A stretch of DNA of 64,000 nt from Hymenopus coronatus. Its lineage: Eukaryota > Arthropoda > Insecta > Mantodea > Hymenopodidae. Of the stretch, positions 9,969-21,752 are shown one piece after another; the stretch's first letter is position 1, and each line of letters starts with the position of its first letter. The stretch is from positions 33,317,501 to 33,381,500 of the forward strand of contig CM060883.1 in NCBI GenBank assembly GCA_030762935.1. The letters run 5' to 3'. The position numbers and the translations under genes were made by a program. The notes beneath the pieces were generated by a model. That model saw only the letters and a program-made list of their open reading frames with translations, searched no databases and was not told where the DNA came from.

Positions 9969-10760
9969 ATTACTTTCTCTACACGTACTATGTGCATAGG
10001 ATATGGAGAAGATTTTGATTGCACCCAAAAATTGGATATCGAGATTTCACCAGAAATACAAGTTTTTAGAACCTCTGAATCCAAAAAAAAAAGTATTTAT
10101 AGAAAAAGGTCCATGCATGTGTCTGTATGTATGTCTGTGGGCAGCATAACGAAAAGCCCGTTAAATACTAAACTTGACATTTAAGTTCAGACTTTCCAAG
10201 AATGCGACACGAAGATTTTCAAAAATCCCCCACCCCATCTACCCCTCACATGGAACATATTTCTAAAATTTTGGTTTTCTCAAAAATGGTTCAACCGATT
10301 TTGATTAAAATCTCTTATATTTAAGATATTTATATGACAAACAAAGCGTATATCTTGAATTTTCTGGGAATAACCTCTGAAGACTTCTTTATTCTGGATG
10401 AATATTTCTGAATTTTGTATAACTGGTAAACCGTGAGAAGTGCAAAACTTACTGAACATGTAGATATCGTTAAAACACACAATTTATGTTATATACATTT
10501 TTTTCCCGGAGTTCACTGGTTTCCAGATATTCTTTGTTACTTTTCAGTTTTAAAATAAACTTTTCTCATACGGTGACTTATCAACTCCTGGCCACACAAA
10601 CTAATGGATTTATATCCCATAGCAACCACATTTTAAAACATTTGACTGTTGGTTTAGCCTAGTGCTAATGGTTATCTCGATTAGCATGAAGTAGCTAGAA
10701 GAATATGTTATTAATTTCTTTTAGAGATTGTAGAGAAAGTTTTGTGAATGGAATAAGATA
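9969..10760 (-). mobile_element. family H copy, minus
   Basis: Begins TTACTTTCTCTACACGTACTATG and ends GTGAATGGAATAAGAT, with all internal blocks in order. The usual four-base A tail is reduced (GTAA in its own orientation). The hairpin pairing is partly lost. Confidence 0.8.
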
Positions 10761-10762
10761 TT

Positions 10763-10918
10763 CTTTACTTTCTCTAGTCATATGCATATACAATGTACCT
10801 CCATAGTGGCTGGAGAAGGTATTGTATTCCACCCAAAAATTCGATGTCGAGATTTCACCGGAAATATATTTTTTGAGGTCCTTTGAGTCCGAAAAAGGCA
10901 TTTTTAAAAACAGGTCGC
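10763..10918 (-). mobile_element. family H 3'-terminal fragment, minus
   Basis: Only the 3' terminal 155 bp of the family: hairpin, GTATTGTATTCCACCC block and T tract. It directly follows the 5' end of the previous copy and stops at the T-tract region (AAAAACAGGTC). Confidence 0.75.
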
Positions 10919-11327
10919 AACTGATTTAAAACTCTGAAAATTTTCCTACATATTGGAACCGAGTACAGTGGTTTCAGAAACTGAAAGAGAATGATTGGTT
11001 TATAATTCATAATGAGAAAATAGTTTGGAGGATGTTCCGTGATGTGCTCTGCCGGTGTATGGCCGATTGCATGTTTAGATGGTGGACGCGTCCGCCAAAG
11101 CATCACATTTTGCAATCTTCTGCAGACTGTAAACAACATGATGCAAAAGGTACTAGCCGGCTGATAAGTCCGGGCCTCACGCAGACATGGCGCCACTAGG
11201 CCAGTTAGACGGTAGTATCGTATAGTTTAACACTAGACTAGCTTGTATCCATAGTTACAGGTCAATAGCTTGTTTAGTTTTCAAATGACAGCATTTTAAA
11301 CAAGACAACTTAAGAGTTTTCACGAAA
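10919..11327. other. unassigned sequence upstream of mariner 1
   Basis: Not assignable. It may include the 5' untranslated region and left end of the mariner at 11328, but I could not identify an inverted repeat. Confidence 0.4.
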
Positions 11328-12370
11328 ATGGAGGATTTGGAAAAACGAGCAGTAATTAAATACTTCCATTAAGGCTTAACGCCTAAAGAAATCAAGGAGG
11401 AAATGGACAGTACATTGAAAGACTCTGCCCCTTCATATTCAATGATTAAAAGGTAGGTTGCAGAGTTTGAAATGGGACGTACGAGCACTAGTGATGAGCC
11501 TCGCTCTGGACGCCCTGTAGAACTCCAGAGATCATGGAAAAAATTCATCGTTTAGTACTGGAAGACGGCAGATTAAAGTTGTTTGAGATAGCAGAGGCTG
11601 TAAACATATCAAAAGAACGTGCAGGTAATATTTTAAGTAATGTTTTGGGCTCTCACAAGGTCTGTGCAAGATGGGTGCCGCGTTTGTTGACACCTGATCA
11701 AGAGTTGCAAAGAAAAACTGTTTCTGTTAAGAATGTGGAGCTCTACTGTAAAAATCCCAGTGAATTTTTGAGACAGCTTAAACCTTGCATGAAACTTGGG
11801 CACATCACTACACTCCAGAAAGTAAATCACAGTCAAAAAGTGGATTGCGCTAGGTGAACCAACTCCAAAAAAGGCAAAGTCAATTTTGTCAGCCAACAAG
11901 GTTATAGCGAGTGTTTTCTGGGATGCACAGGGAATTATTTTTATTGATTACTTGGAAAGGGTAAAAGTATCACTGGTGAATACTACGCAAGCTTACTGCA
12001 AAGTTTGAGTGATGAGGTGAAAAGAAAAAGGCCTCATTTGGAGAAAAAAAAAATCTTGTTTCATCACGACAATGCTCCGACCCACCGTTCAGTCATTGCA
12101 ATGGGGAAAATGTGCGAATTAAAGGTGGAATTGCTTGAACATCCACCCTATTCGCCAGATCTAGCACCCAGTGACTACCACCTGTTCCCAAATCTCAAAA
12201 AAATTCTTGGAGGACGAAGATTTCACAGCAACGAGGAGGTCATTGATGCGGTAAACAGCTATTTTAAGGATCTTGATAAATCGCACTACAGAGATGGTTG
12301 GAGATTATCTAGAGATATAAGGCAACAACAAAGATTAATGCTGATTTCATTGAGAGGCCCGGGACCCTAG
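11328..12370 (+). pseudogene. mariner 1 transposase pseudogene
   Basis: Cut-and-paste DNA transposase relic, Tc1/mariner superfamily (DD34D). The N-terminal helix-turn-helix region starts at ATG 11328 (MEDLEKRAVIKYF) and has in-frame stops near 11370 and 11452. A deletion near 11518 shifts the frame into 11534-11780 (MEKIHRLVLEDGRLK, CARWVPRLLTPDQ). Another one-base loss near 11784 precedes the first catalytic site. There the expected Asp of DETW is His (codon CAT, 11788-11790). Asp 2 (HHDNAPTH, GAC 12068-12070) and Asp 3 (PSDYHLF, 12173-12175) remain, 34 residues apart, in the final frame 12005-12370. It is inactive. Confidence 0.9.
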
Positions 12371-12944
12371 TATAACTAATTTTATCGTAAGAATGTATAC
12401 CGGCACTTACATATTTCCATTTCGGTTTGAACATCATTTACAAAGGCAAGGATGAAGCCACCATTTTGGTCTAGGCGTTTCCCGGAGAGCCCAAACACGT
12501 TCGCGAGGACGCATGTTGGTAATATCCTGCAGCAGGCGAGGGGACGACCTCAAACTTTAATGGACGTACAAAAGATGCCTGATCCAGTCCGCAGCAAAAT
12601 TAACCTCAGCCCCCATCCAAGTAATTAAGCACAAATGGAGCGAGATAGCGCAGCAGCGGTGAGGTCCTTGACATACGACGTTCACCTTATCAGCTGGTGC
12701 TGTCGTGACATCACACATATCTCCACGTTGTCACAGCTATTGCTAATGACACACGCTGACATGAGTTAGTGTCGTACCTAGTGGCTTCTCGCATTTGTTA
12801 CGATAAACCACATATCTCAAAATAATGTTTTCCTGAGACTGTTTAACTAGCCCGGACTGGGTGTCCTTCTGGTTACAAGGTCTCGGCTTCAAACGTTCTC
12901 ATTTGTTCCATTCATATGACTTTCTCTACTTATTCTGTATCTGA
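12371..12944. other. unassigned sequence
   Basis: Nothing recognised. The less AT-rich stretch around 12480-12700 has no frame or repeat I can name. The right end of mariner 1 probably lies just inside the left edge. Confidence 0.45.
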
Positions 12945-13229
12945 AATGGAGGTTTATTTATGGACGTTCTTTAACTGCTGTGGTTCTCAGCGTCCCTTCT
13001 ATATTGGGCGTGAAAGACCGCTTAATTTTGCTCAGAGGCCTCTCTATCAGGCTTGAGGTTCTTTTTGTGCCGTAAATCTACGACACGGGATATACGGCTT
13101 TACTTACCTTCCGAAGGAAGCCATGCTAAGGATTTTTACGCCCGAAAAAATCCATCGTCCTCAGGAGGGTTTCAACCCACAACCTTGGGTATAAGAAACT
13201 AGCATGTTAACCACTACACAATGGAGGGC
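12945..13229 (-). repeat. SINE B, near full length
   Basis: On the minus strand the tRNA-like head has an A box around GTGTAGTGGTTAACATGC and a B-box region GTGGGTTGAAACCC. The body contains the family blocks GGATTTTTTCGGGCG, CCTTAGCATGGCTTCC, GTAGATTTACGGCAC, CTGATAGAGAGGCC and CACGCCCAATA, ending in TAAATAAAC. It is one of at least seven copies in the window and defines the family length at about 285 bp. Confidence 0.8.
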
Positions 13230-13416
13230 AGCAGTGGTTAACATGCCAGTCTCTAAAACCCAAGATTAAGGTTCAAACCTGGCGGAGGATGGATTTATTT
13301 CGGATGCAAAAATCCTTAGCATGACTTCTTCAGAAGGGAAGTAAAGTGGGTAATGTTTATTCGCATGTAAAAGAAAAAGAAGGTTCCTGAGCAAAATTCC
13401 GTCATTTTCGTGTCCG
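13230..13416 (+). repeat. SINE B, 3'-truncated, head-to-head with previous copy
   Basis: Its tRNA-like head (AGTGGTTAACATGCCAGTC, GGTTCAAACCTGG) abuts the head of the preceding inverted copy. The pair could form a long RNA hairpin. The body stops after GGTTCCTGAGCAAAATTC. Confidence 0.75.
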
Positions 13417-13436
13417 CAAGTTGTCTGTTTTTTGTA

Positions 13437-13543
13437 GTGTTTAACGCCCGCTTTTACTTCTTGTGGCACCGCAGGCGATGACACTGGTGATACATGAATG
13501 AAGATGGAGCACCGGTGGAATGCGATGGCGGGGGAAACCGCAG
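13437..13543 (-). repeat. SINE A, 3' fragment
   Basis: Carries the 3' half of SINE A: GTGTTTAACGCCCGC, GCACCGCAGGCGATGACAC and GGAGCACCGGTGGAATGCG. It has no tRNA head. Confidence 0.7.
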
Positions 13544-13544
13544 A

Positions 13545-13640
13545 AACAGCATCGCTTTGCAGTGCCATCTGTGGGCGACGAGTTGATCCCTCATAGCCAT
13601 AGCGGCGAACTCACGAACTAGAAATTCAAATGTCCTATGC
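13545..13640 (-). repeat. SINE C-like fragment
   Basis: Reverse complement of the block at 2529-2640 and 22261-22345 (CAGTGCCATCTGTGGGCGA, GCGGCGAACTC). Confidence 0.55.
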
Positions 13641-13649
13641 TCCACTTAG

Positions 13650-13890
13650 GAGTTACAGGAAATACTGCTTCTAAATACTGTAACCAATTATTCTTACAAA
13701 GGTCTATTCTTCGATCTACTTCTTGCTGATCAAGATGAACATTAGTAGACAACTGTCTTATTGCTTTCTTGTAAGGGAATACACTAGGCTAAAGCGGTAG
13801 TCAAATCTTTTAAAAGTTGGTTGTTGTGTGATTAAAGTTCAGATCTCTTTGCATGGCCAGCAATAAAAAAAAAGGAAAGGTAGGTATGTA
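13650..13890 (+). mobile_element. family H 5' fragment
   Basis: Diverged-subfamily 5' body (ATTCTTACAAAGGTCTATTCTTCGATCTAC, GCTTTCTTGTAAG, CTAAAGCGGTAGTC, GCATGGCCAGCA). It is cut at both ends. Confidence 0.65.
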
Positions 13891-13899
13891 CAATGTACA

Positions 13900-14205
13900 A
13901 TGTAGATAGAGAAGTTACATGTAGTTGTTCCGCAAACAAAATTTCTATATAAAAGATTATTATTTTATCTATGTCATACTAATAGAAATACACATTAGCT
14001 TCCTTGTAAGTAGTAGAAGGGAATACACTACGCTAAAGAAATAGATAAATCTTTTGAAAGCTATCGCTATAAGAAACAACTGATATTTGGTTCTCTTTTC
14101 AATTCTCGGGAGTTAAACAAAAGAGTTGAAACGAAAAGTAGACTTCCCGCTTTAGAAAAGTTGAAATAATTTAACAATGAAACACATAACATGCAATATC
14201 TACAA
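13900..14205 (+). mobile_element. family H 5' fragment
   Basis: Another diverged 5' part (CTTCCTTGTAAGTAG, GGGAATACACTA, GAAAAGTTGAAATAAT) ending just before the next copy. A short ATGTACAATGTACAATG string at 13893-13910 looks like a hairpin remnant. Confidence 0.55.
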
Positions 14206-14705
14206 TAAAAACATCTGATGTGTTACATTCACATAACTTTTCTACATCCCTGCAAAAAAAGTATGTTAAAAAGCTTACGCTACTATTTACCGCATGCTAA
14301 TTTAGAAAAGTTGGCAGAAATAGTCGTATAACTTGCTTCCTTGTAAGTAGAAGCGAAATAAGGGAGTACCATAGGTTAAAGTGAAAGCCAAAAGCTGGTT
14401 GCTATGAGACTGATGTTCCTTTGTTTGTATGGACAGGAGTTGACATATTCCTGTATGAGAAAAGTAAGTTTTCATAGCTGAAACCAAAAACAAGGAATAT
14501 CTAAAAAGCGATCAACTCCACGAAAAAGAATGTATATAACATAAATTTGTGTTTTAACGTGCTCTATATTTCTTGTGCAGCAAGTTTTTATCTAAGTCTT
14601 ACGGTTTAGTAGTTATATAAAATTCCGTAAAATTTGTCCAGAATAAACTAGTCCTCAGTGGCTATTCCCAGAAAGTTCAAGATATATATTTTCTTTGTCA
14701 GGTAA

Positions 14706-14870
14706 CTCCATGGCACGACAGCTCACAGGGAACCTTGGCCTACCGCCCGGCCGCTGCGTCCCCCATCTCGGTCCACTACAGACGTCATGGATGGGGTGCA
14801 CTATTGGAGGGTGAGACTGGTCAGCGTCTCGAGTCCCCCCCGGCCGGTTAATACGGTCCTCATGACCTGG
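14706..14870 (-). mobile_element. SINE G insertion with 15-bp target duplication
   Basis: 165 bp flanked by the identical 15-mer TTCTTTGTCAGGTAA at 14691-14705 and 14871-14885. The 15-mer is host H sequence present once in other copies. The insert is the reverse complement of the SINE G body at 2950-3080 and lacks the tRNA head. That is the expected result of 5'-truncated LINE-mediated insertion. Confidence 0.9.
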
Positions 14871-15125
14871 TTCTTTGTCAGGTAAATATCTTTAATATAT
14901 GATATTTTAATTAAATCGAGAGCCATTTTTAGAATCAAAATTTTCGAAAAAAATTCCATGTAAAGGGTAGTTTGGGGTGGGGGGATTATTATCAAAATCT
15001 TCGTGTCGCATCCCTAGAAGATACTAAACTTATATACCAAGTTTGGTGTTTTACCTTCTTCTCGTTTTTGAGTAATCGTGTTCAAAGGCACACTCACACA
15101 CACACACACACACACGGACCTTTTT

Positions 15126-16016
15126 ACTTTCTCTATACGCACTATGTACATAGTGTATAGAGAAGATATTGCACTCCACCAAAAAATTCGATACCAACAT
15201 TTCACCGGATATATATGTTTTAGGGTCCCCAATATCCAAACAAAAAAAAAGCATTTTCGTAAAAAGGTTCGTGTGTGTGTGTGTGTGTGTGTGTGTCCGT
15301 GTGTCTGTGAACACGATAACTTAAAAACGAAGAGTCGGTAAAGTACCAAACTTGGTATTTAAGTTTAGTATCTTCCAAGGATGCGACACGAATATTTTGA
15401 GAAAAATCCCCCACCCCAAACTACCCTTTACATGGAACTTTTTTTCGAAAATTTCGATTTTCTCAAAAATGGCTCTAACGATTTTGATTAAAATATCGTA
15501 TATTTAAGGCATTTACCTGACAAATAAAATGTATATCTTGAATTTTCTGGGAATAGCTTCTGAAGAGTAGCTTATTCTGGATGAATTTTATGGAATTTTG
15601 AATAACTGCTAAACCTTAAAAGATAGACAAAAACTTACTACATAACAAATGGAGATGCACGTTAAAGCACACAATTTATGGTATATCTTTTTTTTTTTTT
15701 TTTCATGGAGTTCATCATTTTTTAGATATTCCTTGTTTTTTGTTTCTGCTATGAAAAACTTATACTTGTCTCATACAGGAATTTGTTAATTGCTGTCCAT
15801 ACGAACAAAGGAACTTCAGTGGCATAGCAACCAGCTTTTGACGATCCCTTTAACCTATGGTACTCCCTTATTTCGCTTCTACTTACAAGGAAGCAATTAA
15901 TAAAACTATTTCTGTTAAATTTTTCTGATTAGCATGAAGTTAACAGAAGTATAAACTTTTTAAGAATAATTTATTGGAGAGATGTAGAAAAAGTCATGTG
16001 AATGGTACGCATCAGG
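15126..16016 (-). mobile_element. family H guest copy nested antiparallel
   Basis: A complete minus-oriented copy: starts ACTTTCTCTATACGCACTATG and ends GTACGCATCAGG. It lies within the T tract of the host copy, with five T on the left (15121-15125) and six on the right (16017-16022). The GT tract is at about 15270-15297. Confidence 0.9.
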
Positions 16017-16162
16017 TTTTTTCTGAAAATGTGATTTTTTGGATACAGAAAACCTAAAACATATATTTCACGTGAAATCTCGGTATCGAATTTTTGGGTG
16101 GAGTGCAATACCTTCTCTATACACTAGGTACGTAGTACTTATAGAGAAAGCAAAAATAGTAT

Positions 16163-16430
16163 AGGGCAAAAATTGTGTATTTTAATAAGATCGAAATTAT
16201 TTGTGTAGTCTCTTACGGTTTAAGAGCTGTACAAAAGTCATCCCGAATCAGAGGCGATTCCCAGACAATTCAAGGTATATATTTCGTTTGTCATGAAAAT
16301 ATCTTTAAAACATTTCATTTTAATCAAAATCGTTAAAGAAATTTTTGAAAAAAGAAGTTCCACGTAAAGGAGTTAATAAGGGGGTTCTTAAAAATCTTCG
16401 CGTCGCATCCTTGGAAAACACTGAACTCAA
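16163..16430 (+). mobile_element. family H central fragment
   Basis: Central body only (AAATTGTGTATTTTAA to CGCGTCGCATCCTTGG), cut at both ends. It is followed by an A run (16489-16513). Confidence 0.7.
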
Positions 16431-16644
16431 AAGTGTACAAACTGAAAATCACCTCCAAATGTACCAACTCGCTAATAAAACAAAAAACAAAAAAAAAAAA
16501 AAAAAAAAAAAAAGAAGATATTCAATCCTACAAAACAAGATCAGCCCATCAAATCTCCATATAATGACTAAACTCTACCAAATATGGAATATAAAGTATA
16601 TTACATAATGCCACCAAAACATGTCTCCCACTTAACATAAAAAA

Positions 16645-17505
16645 TCTGATGTGTACCATTCACATGACTTTCTCCATATCCCTGCAACAAATAATTCTTA
16701 AAAAGCTTATACTTCTATTTACTTTATGCTAATCAGAAAAAATTAGCAGAAATAGTCTTATTACTCGCTTCCTTGTAAGTAGAAGCGAAATAAGGCTCAA
16801 CCGTAGGTTAAAATGATAGTCAAAAGCTGGTTGCTATGTCAATGAAGTTCCTTTGTTTATATGGATAGGAGTTGTTAAGTTCCTGTATGAGAAAAGTATA
16901 CGTTTTTCATAGCAGAAACCAAAAATAAGGAATGTCACAAAAACTACGAACTCCACGAAAAAAATGTATATAACATAAATTGTCTGTTTTAAAGTGCTCT
17001 ACATTTTTTGTGTAGTAAGGTTTTCTCCATCTCTTACGGTTTAGTAGTCATTCAACATTTAGTAAAATTCATCCAGAAGAAACTACTCTTCAGAGGCTAA
17101 TCCCAGAAAATTCATGATATACATTTCATTTGTCAGGTAAATATGTTTAATATCCGAACTTTAATCAAAATCGTTACAGCCATTTTTGAGAAAATCAAAA
17201 TTTTCGAAAAAAGTTCCATGTAAAGGGTAGTTGGGGTGGGGGGATTTTGCTCAAAATCTTCGTGTCGCATCCCTGGAAGATACTAAACTTAAATACCAAG
17301 TTTGGTATTTTACCGACTTTTCGTTTTTGAGTTATCGTGTTCACAGTCACACGGACACACACGGACCTTTTTGTGAAAATGCTTTTTTTGGATATTGGGG
17401 ACCCTAAAACATATATTTCCGGTGAAATCTCGGTATCGAATTTTTGGTGGAGTGCAATACTTTCTCTATACACTATGTACATAGTGCGTATAGAGAAAGT
17501 AAAAA
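16645..17505 (+). mobile_element. family H copy, full length
   Basis: Begins TCTGATGTGTACC after an A run and ends AGAGAAAGTAAAA. All internal blocks are in order. The 3' hairpin (about 17461-17498) is a perfect type A form. Confidence 0.9.
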
Positions 17506-17677
17506 ATCACTCAACTTATTCTAATTTAAATACAAGCTCTTCAAATACCTACATGAGTAATACTGTAATTCCTTACAATTTGACAACACAAAATCCTTAC
17601 GGTGTTTGTTGAAATATTGCATTAAGGTTAATCACACGCCCACACAAAAAAAGTAAAAAAAAAAAAGTAAAAAAAAA

Positions 17678-19420
17678 TCTGGTGTGGTCCATTCACATGA
17701 GTGTCTCTATATCTCTGCAACAAATTATTGTGAAACGGCTTATTATTCTATTTACTTCATGCAATCGAGAAAAAATTAGCAGAAATAGTCTTATTACTTG
17801 CTTCCATGTAAGTAACTGAACTAAGGGAATACCATAGGTTATAATGTAGTCAAAAGCTGTTTGCTATGTGACTGAAGCTCCTTCGTTTGCATGGACAAGA
17901 GTTGACAAATTGCTGTATGAGAAAAATATAAGTTTTTTTAAGCTGAAACCAAAAACAAGGAATATGTCAGAAACGATCAACTCCACGAAAAAAATTATAT
18001 AGCATAAATTGTATAAAATGTGCTCTACATTTTTTGTGTGGTCAGCTTTTGTCCATGTTTTACAGTTTAGGAGTTATGCAACATTCCTTAAAATTCTTCC
18101 AGAATAAAGTAGTCTTCAGAGGCTATTCCCAGAAAATTCAAGATACACGTTTTATTTGTCAGGTAAATATCTTTAATATACGATATTTTGATCAAAATCG
18201 TAGAACCATTTTTGAGAAAATCAACATTTTAGAAAAAAGTTCCATGTAAAGAGTAGTTTGGGGTTGGGGGATTTTTATTGGAAACCTTCGTGTCGCATCC
18301 TTAGAAGAAATCAAACTTAAATACAAAGTTTAGTATTCAGCGGTGTTCTCGTTTTTGAGCTATGCTATCCACAGACACACACACGACCTTTTTGTAAAAT
18401 GTTTTTACTTTCTCTAGCCCCGTATGTACAATGTACATAGGGATAGAGAAGTATTGTATTCCACCCAAAAATTCGATGTCGAGATTTCACCGAAAATACA
18501 TGTTTTAGGGCCCCCTGAATAAAAAAAAAAACATTTCCAGAAAAAGGTGCGTGTGTGTCCGTGTGTCTGTGAACATGATAACTCAAAAACAAAAAGTAGC
18601 TAAAATACCAAACTTGGTATTTAAGTTCAGTATTTTCCAGGGATGCGACACGAAGATTTTGAGAAAAATCCCCCCACCCCAAACTACGCTTTACATGGAA
18701 CTTTTTTCGAAAATTTTGATTTTCTTAAAAATGGCTCTAACGATTTTGATTAAAATACTCTATATTAAAGATATTTACCAAACAAATAAAATGTATATCT
18801 TGAATTTCCTGGGAATAGCTTCTAAAGACCTGTTTATTCTGGATTAATTTTGCTTAATTTGGCATAACTAGTAAACCGTAAGAGATAGACAAAAACTTAC
18901 TATACAAACAAAATAGGCCTTGTTAAAATACACAACTTACGTCATATACATTATTTTCGTGGAGCCTACCGTTTTCGAGGTATTTATTGTTATCAGTTTC
19001 AGTTGTGAAGTACTTATACTTTTCTCAGACGGGAGTGTCTGCTTTTATTTTGTTCTACTCCTGGCTAAGAAAAGAAGCGATTTGTAATGACAATCGCATT
19101 AACGACAGCTTTTAAAACATTTGACTATCGATTTAGCCTAGTGTATTCCCTTATTTTCTTCCTACTTATAAGGAACTAAGTAATAAGAACATTGTGCTGA
19201 ATACCTCGATTAACAAGGTGCAGAAAGAAGAATAATCTTATGTAAGAAGTTTGTAGAACGGCTAGAGAAAGTCATGTGAGTGTAACACATCAGATTTTTT
19301 TCTTTTATTTAGTGGGACCCAAAACATGTATTTCCGGTGAAATCCCGGTATCGAATTTTTGGGTGGAATGCAATATTTTCTCTATACACTGTGTACATAG
19401 TACGTGTAGAGAAAGTAAAA
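17678..19420 (+). mobile_element. family H host copy split by antiparallel guest
   Basis: The 5' part, 17678-18401, ends at ACGACCTTTTTGTAAAATG. The 3' part restarts at about 19301 (CTTTTATTTAGTGGGACCC) and ends with the hairpin 19378-19414. The interruption lies in the T tract. Confidence 0.9.
18407..19294 (-). mobile_element. family H guest copy, type B hairpin
   Basis: Complete minus-oriented copy of the diverged subfamily (terminal hairpin CTAGCCCCGTATGTAC...; 5' end TGTAACACATCAGA). It is flanked by five T on the left and seven T on the right of the host tract. Confidence 0.9.
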
Positions 19421-19727
19421 GATGTAACTTTTTTGCTAGATTGTAAGTGCTGGAAGTTAGTAAACTGCGACACACTAGACAGATTATGTCGTCAGCGACA
19501 CGATAATCCGGATGACTCATTATTTACACTGCGAGTGACAGACACGGCAGAGTATTTAACTTATAAACAACGTGACCTGATTATTTTAACACACATGTTA
19601 GGCTCAGATGTATGCCCTCCATTTTATTTGTGTCTATGCTTCTTTGTTTTATATTAATCTCACCTCAGGTTTGTTCCAATAACGGTATAAGAGCACAATG
19701 GCACGCTGAGAAGTATAACCACGTTAT
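19421..19727. other. unassigned sequence
   Basis: About 300 bp with no match to the window's repeats and no convincing frame. Confidence 0.5.
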
Positions 19728-19905
19728 TACTTTCTTTACCAAGCTGTGTACGCACGTATTAAGTAGAGAAGGTATTGTATTCCAACCAAAAATTAATAAC
19801 GAGATTTCAACTCATATACAGGCTTTGAAGTATCCTTGATTTGAAATAAAAACATTTTAGAAATAGGTCTCGATGTGTTTGCGTCAGTATAACTAATTTT
19901 TTTTT
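19728..19905 (-). mobile_element. family H 3' fragment, minus
   Basis: Degraded 3' end (ACTTTCTTTACC, GTATTGTATTCCAACC, ATTTTAGAAATAGGTC) running into a long T tract, next to a plus copy. Confidence 0.65.
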
Positions 19906-19907
19906 TT

Positions 19908-20708
19908 ATGAGTCCCATTCACAAGACTTTCTCTACGTCTTTGCAACAGATTATTGTCAAAAAGCTTATGCTAAAATCGAGAAAAATTAGCAGAAATAGT
20001 CTTATTACTTGCTTCCGTGTAAGAAGAAGGGAAGTAAGGGAGTACCACAGGTTAAAGTGATAGTCAAAAGCTGGTTGCTATATGACTGAAGTTCCTTTGT
20101 ATGGACAGGAGTTGACAAATTCCTGTATGAGAGTATGTTTTTCAAAGCTGAAACCAAAAAACAGAAATATCTCAAAAACGACCAGCTCCACGAAAAAAAT
20201 GTACGTAACATAAAATGTGTGTTTTACCCTGACATACATTTTTGGTTTAGTAGGTTTTTGTCTATCTCATATGGGTTACCAATTGTACAAAATTCAATAA
20301 AAATCTTCCAGAACAAAGAGGTCTTGAGGCCATTCCCAGAAAATTCAAGGTATACATTTTATTTGGTAAGTAAATATCTTAAATATAGGGGATTCTAATC
20401 AAAATTGTTAGCCATTTTTAAGAAAATCAAAATTTTGTAAAAAAATTCCCTGTAAAGGGTGGGGATTTTCTTGAAAATCTTCGTGTCGCATTCTTGGAAG
20501 ATACCAAACTTAAATACCAGGTATGGTTTTTAATATTTTTTTCGTTTTTGAGATATGCTGCCCACACACACACACACACACACTCACACACACACACACA
20601 CACGATAGAGGATTTTTCTAAAAATGCTTTTGTTTGGATTCAGGGGGTCTCAAAACACATATTTCCGGTGGTATTTCGGTATCGAGAAATAGTGTAGAGA
20701 AAGTAAAA
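19908..20708 (+). mobile_element. family H copy
   Basis: Near full length. The first bases (ATGAGTCCCATTCAC) are diverged. The CA tract (20561-20603) is interrupted, and the 3' hairpin has lost most of its left arm (CGAGAAATAGTGTAGAGAAAG). Confidence 0.85.
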
Positions 20709-20709
20709 A

Positions 20710-21386
20710 TCTAATGTGTTCCATTCACATGACTTTCTCTACACCTCTATATCAAATTATTGTTAGAAAGCTTATTCTTCTATTTACTTCATAATAGTCG
20801 AGACTAACATTAACAAACAAGGAGTACTCTCAAAAACGATCAACTCCACGAAAAAAAATGTATATAAGATAAATTGCGTATTTTAAGGTACACTACATTT
20901 TTTGTGTTGTAAGTTCTTGTCCATCTCTTACGGATTAGTAGTTTGCAAAATTCCGTAAACTTCATCCAGAATAAAGTAGTCTTCAGAAGCTATTCCCAGA
21001 AAATTCAAGATATATATTTTATTTGTCACGTAAATATCTTTAATATACGAAATTTTAATCAAAATCGTTAGAGCCATTTTTAGAAAATCAAAATTTTGGA
21101 AAAATGTTCCATGTAAAGGGCAGTTTGGGGTGGGGGATTTTTCTCAAAATCTTCGTGTCGCATTCCTGGAAGATACCAAACTTAAATATCAAGTTTGGTA
21201 TTTTACCGACTTTTCGTTTTTGAGTTATCCTGTTCACACACTCGGACCTTTTTCTGAAAATACTTTTTTTGGATACAGGGGACCCTAGAACACACATTTC
21301 CGGTGAAATCTCGGTATCGACTTTTTTGGTGGAGTGCAATACCTTCTCTATACACTATATACATAGCAAGTATAGAGAAAATAAAA
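20710..21386 (+). mobile_element. family H copy with 5' internal deletion, tandem
   Basis: Starts TCTAATGTGTTCC using the GTAAAAA end of the previous copy as its left flank. It lacks roughly 170 bp of 5' body (joins AACATTAACAAACAAGGAG). The 3' hairpin is type A. Confidence 0.85.
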
Positions 21387-21429
21387 AAAAAACTAATTTC
21401 AATAGCACTCACGAAATGACAGCCTTTAA

Positions 21430-21752
21430 ATATTTTAAAATTGAAACTAATTAAAAGAAATGTCCCGGAATCCTTATCTCTATAAAATGTGTTGCAAATA
21501 AAATATTGTGTATTTTAACAATATCTACATTTGCATATTAAGCTATTGTCTATTTCTTACGGTTTTCCATTTATGCAAATTCTGAATGAAGAGATATTTT
21601 GAGGCTATTCCCAGAAAATGAAAATGTACATTTTATTTCCCAAATAAATATGTATCTTTAATATGCGGTATTCTAATGTAAGCTGTGAAGGTCATTTTTG
21701 AGAAAATCGATAATTTAGAAGAGTCTTCCCTGTAAAGGGAGTTTGGGGAGAA
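21430..21752 (+). mobile_element. family H central fragment
   Basis: Diverged central body (ATTGAAACTAATTAAAAGAAATGTC to CCTGTAAAGGGAGTTTGGGG). Confidence 0.65.

Larger units (their letters stand above)
14213..16155 (+). mobile_element. family H host copy split by two insertions
   Basis: Its 5' part is 14213-15125. It is interrupted by a SINE G insertion (14706-14870) and then by an antiparallel H copy (15126-16016). It resumes at 16017 with TTTTTTCTGAAAATG and ends at the hairpin near 16112-16150. Removing both inserts leaves the family order intact. Confidence 0.85.

Noticed and set aside
14972..15414. Recurring short peptides such as NLRVASLEDTKLKYQVW and CVCVCV across many frames
   Set aside because: They recur because the underlying family H DNA recurs, on both strands and broken by stops at family-typical places. 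Substitutions do not favour synonymous changes, and the CVCV/THTH parts are CA/GT microsatellite. They are not a conserved gene family.
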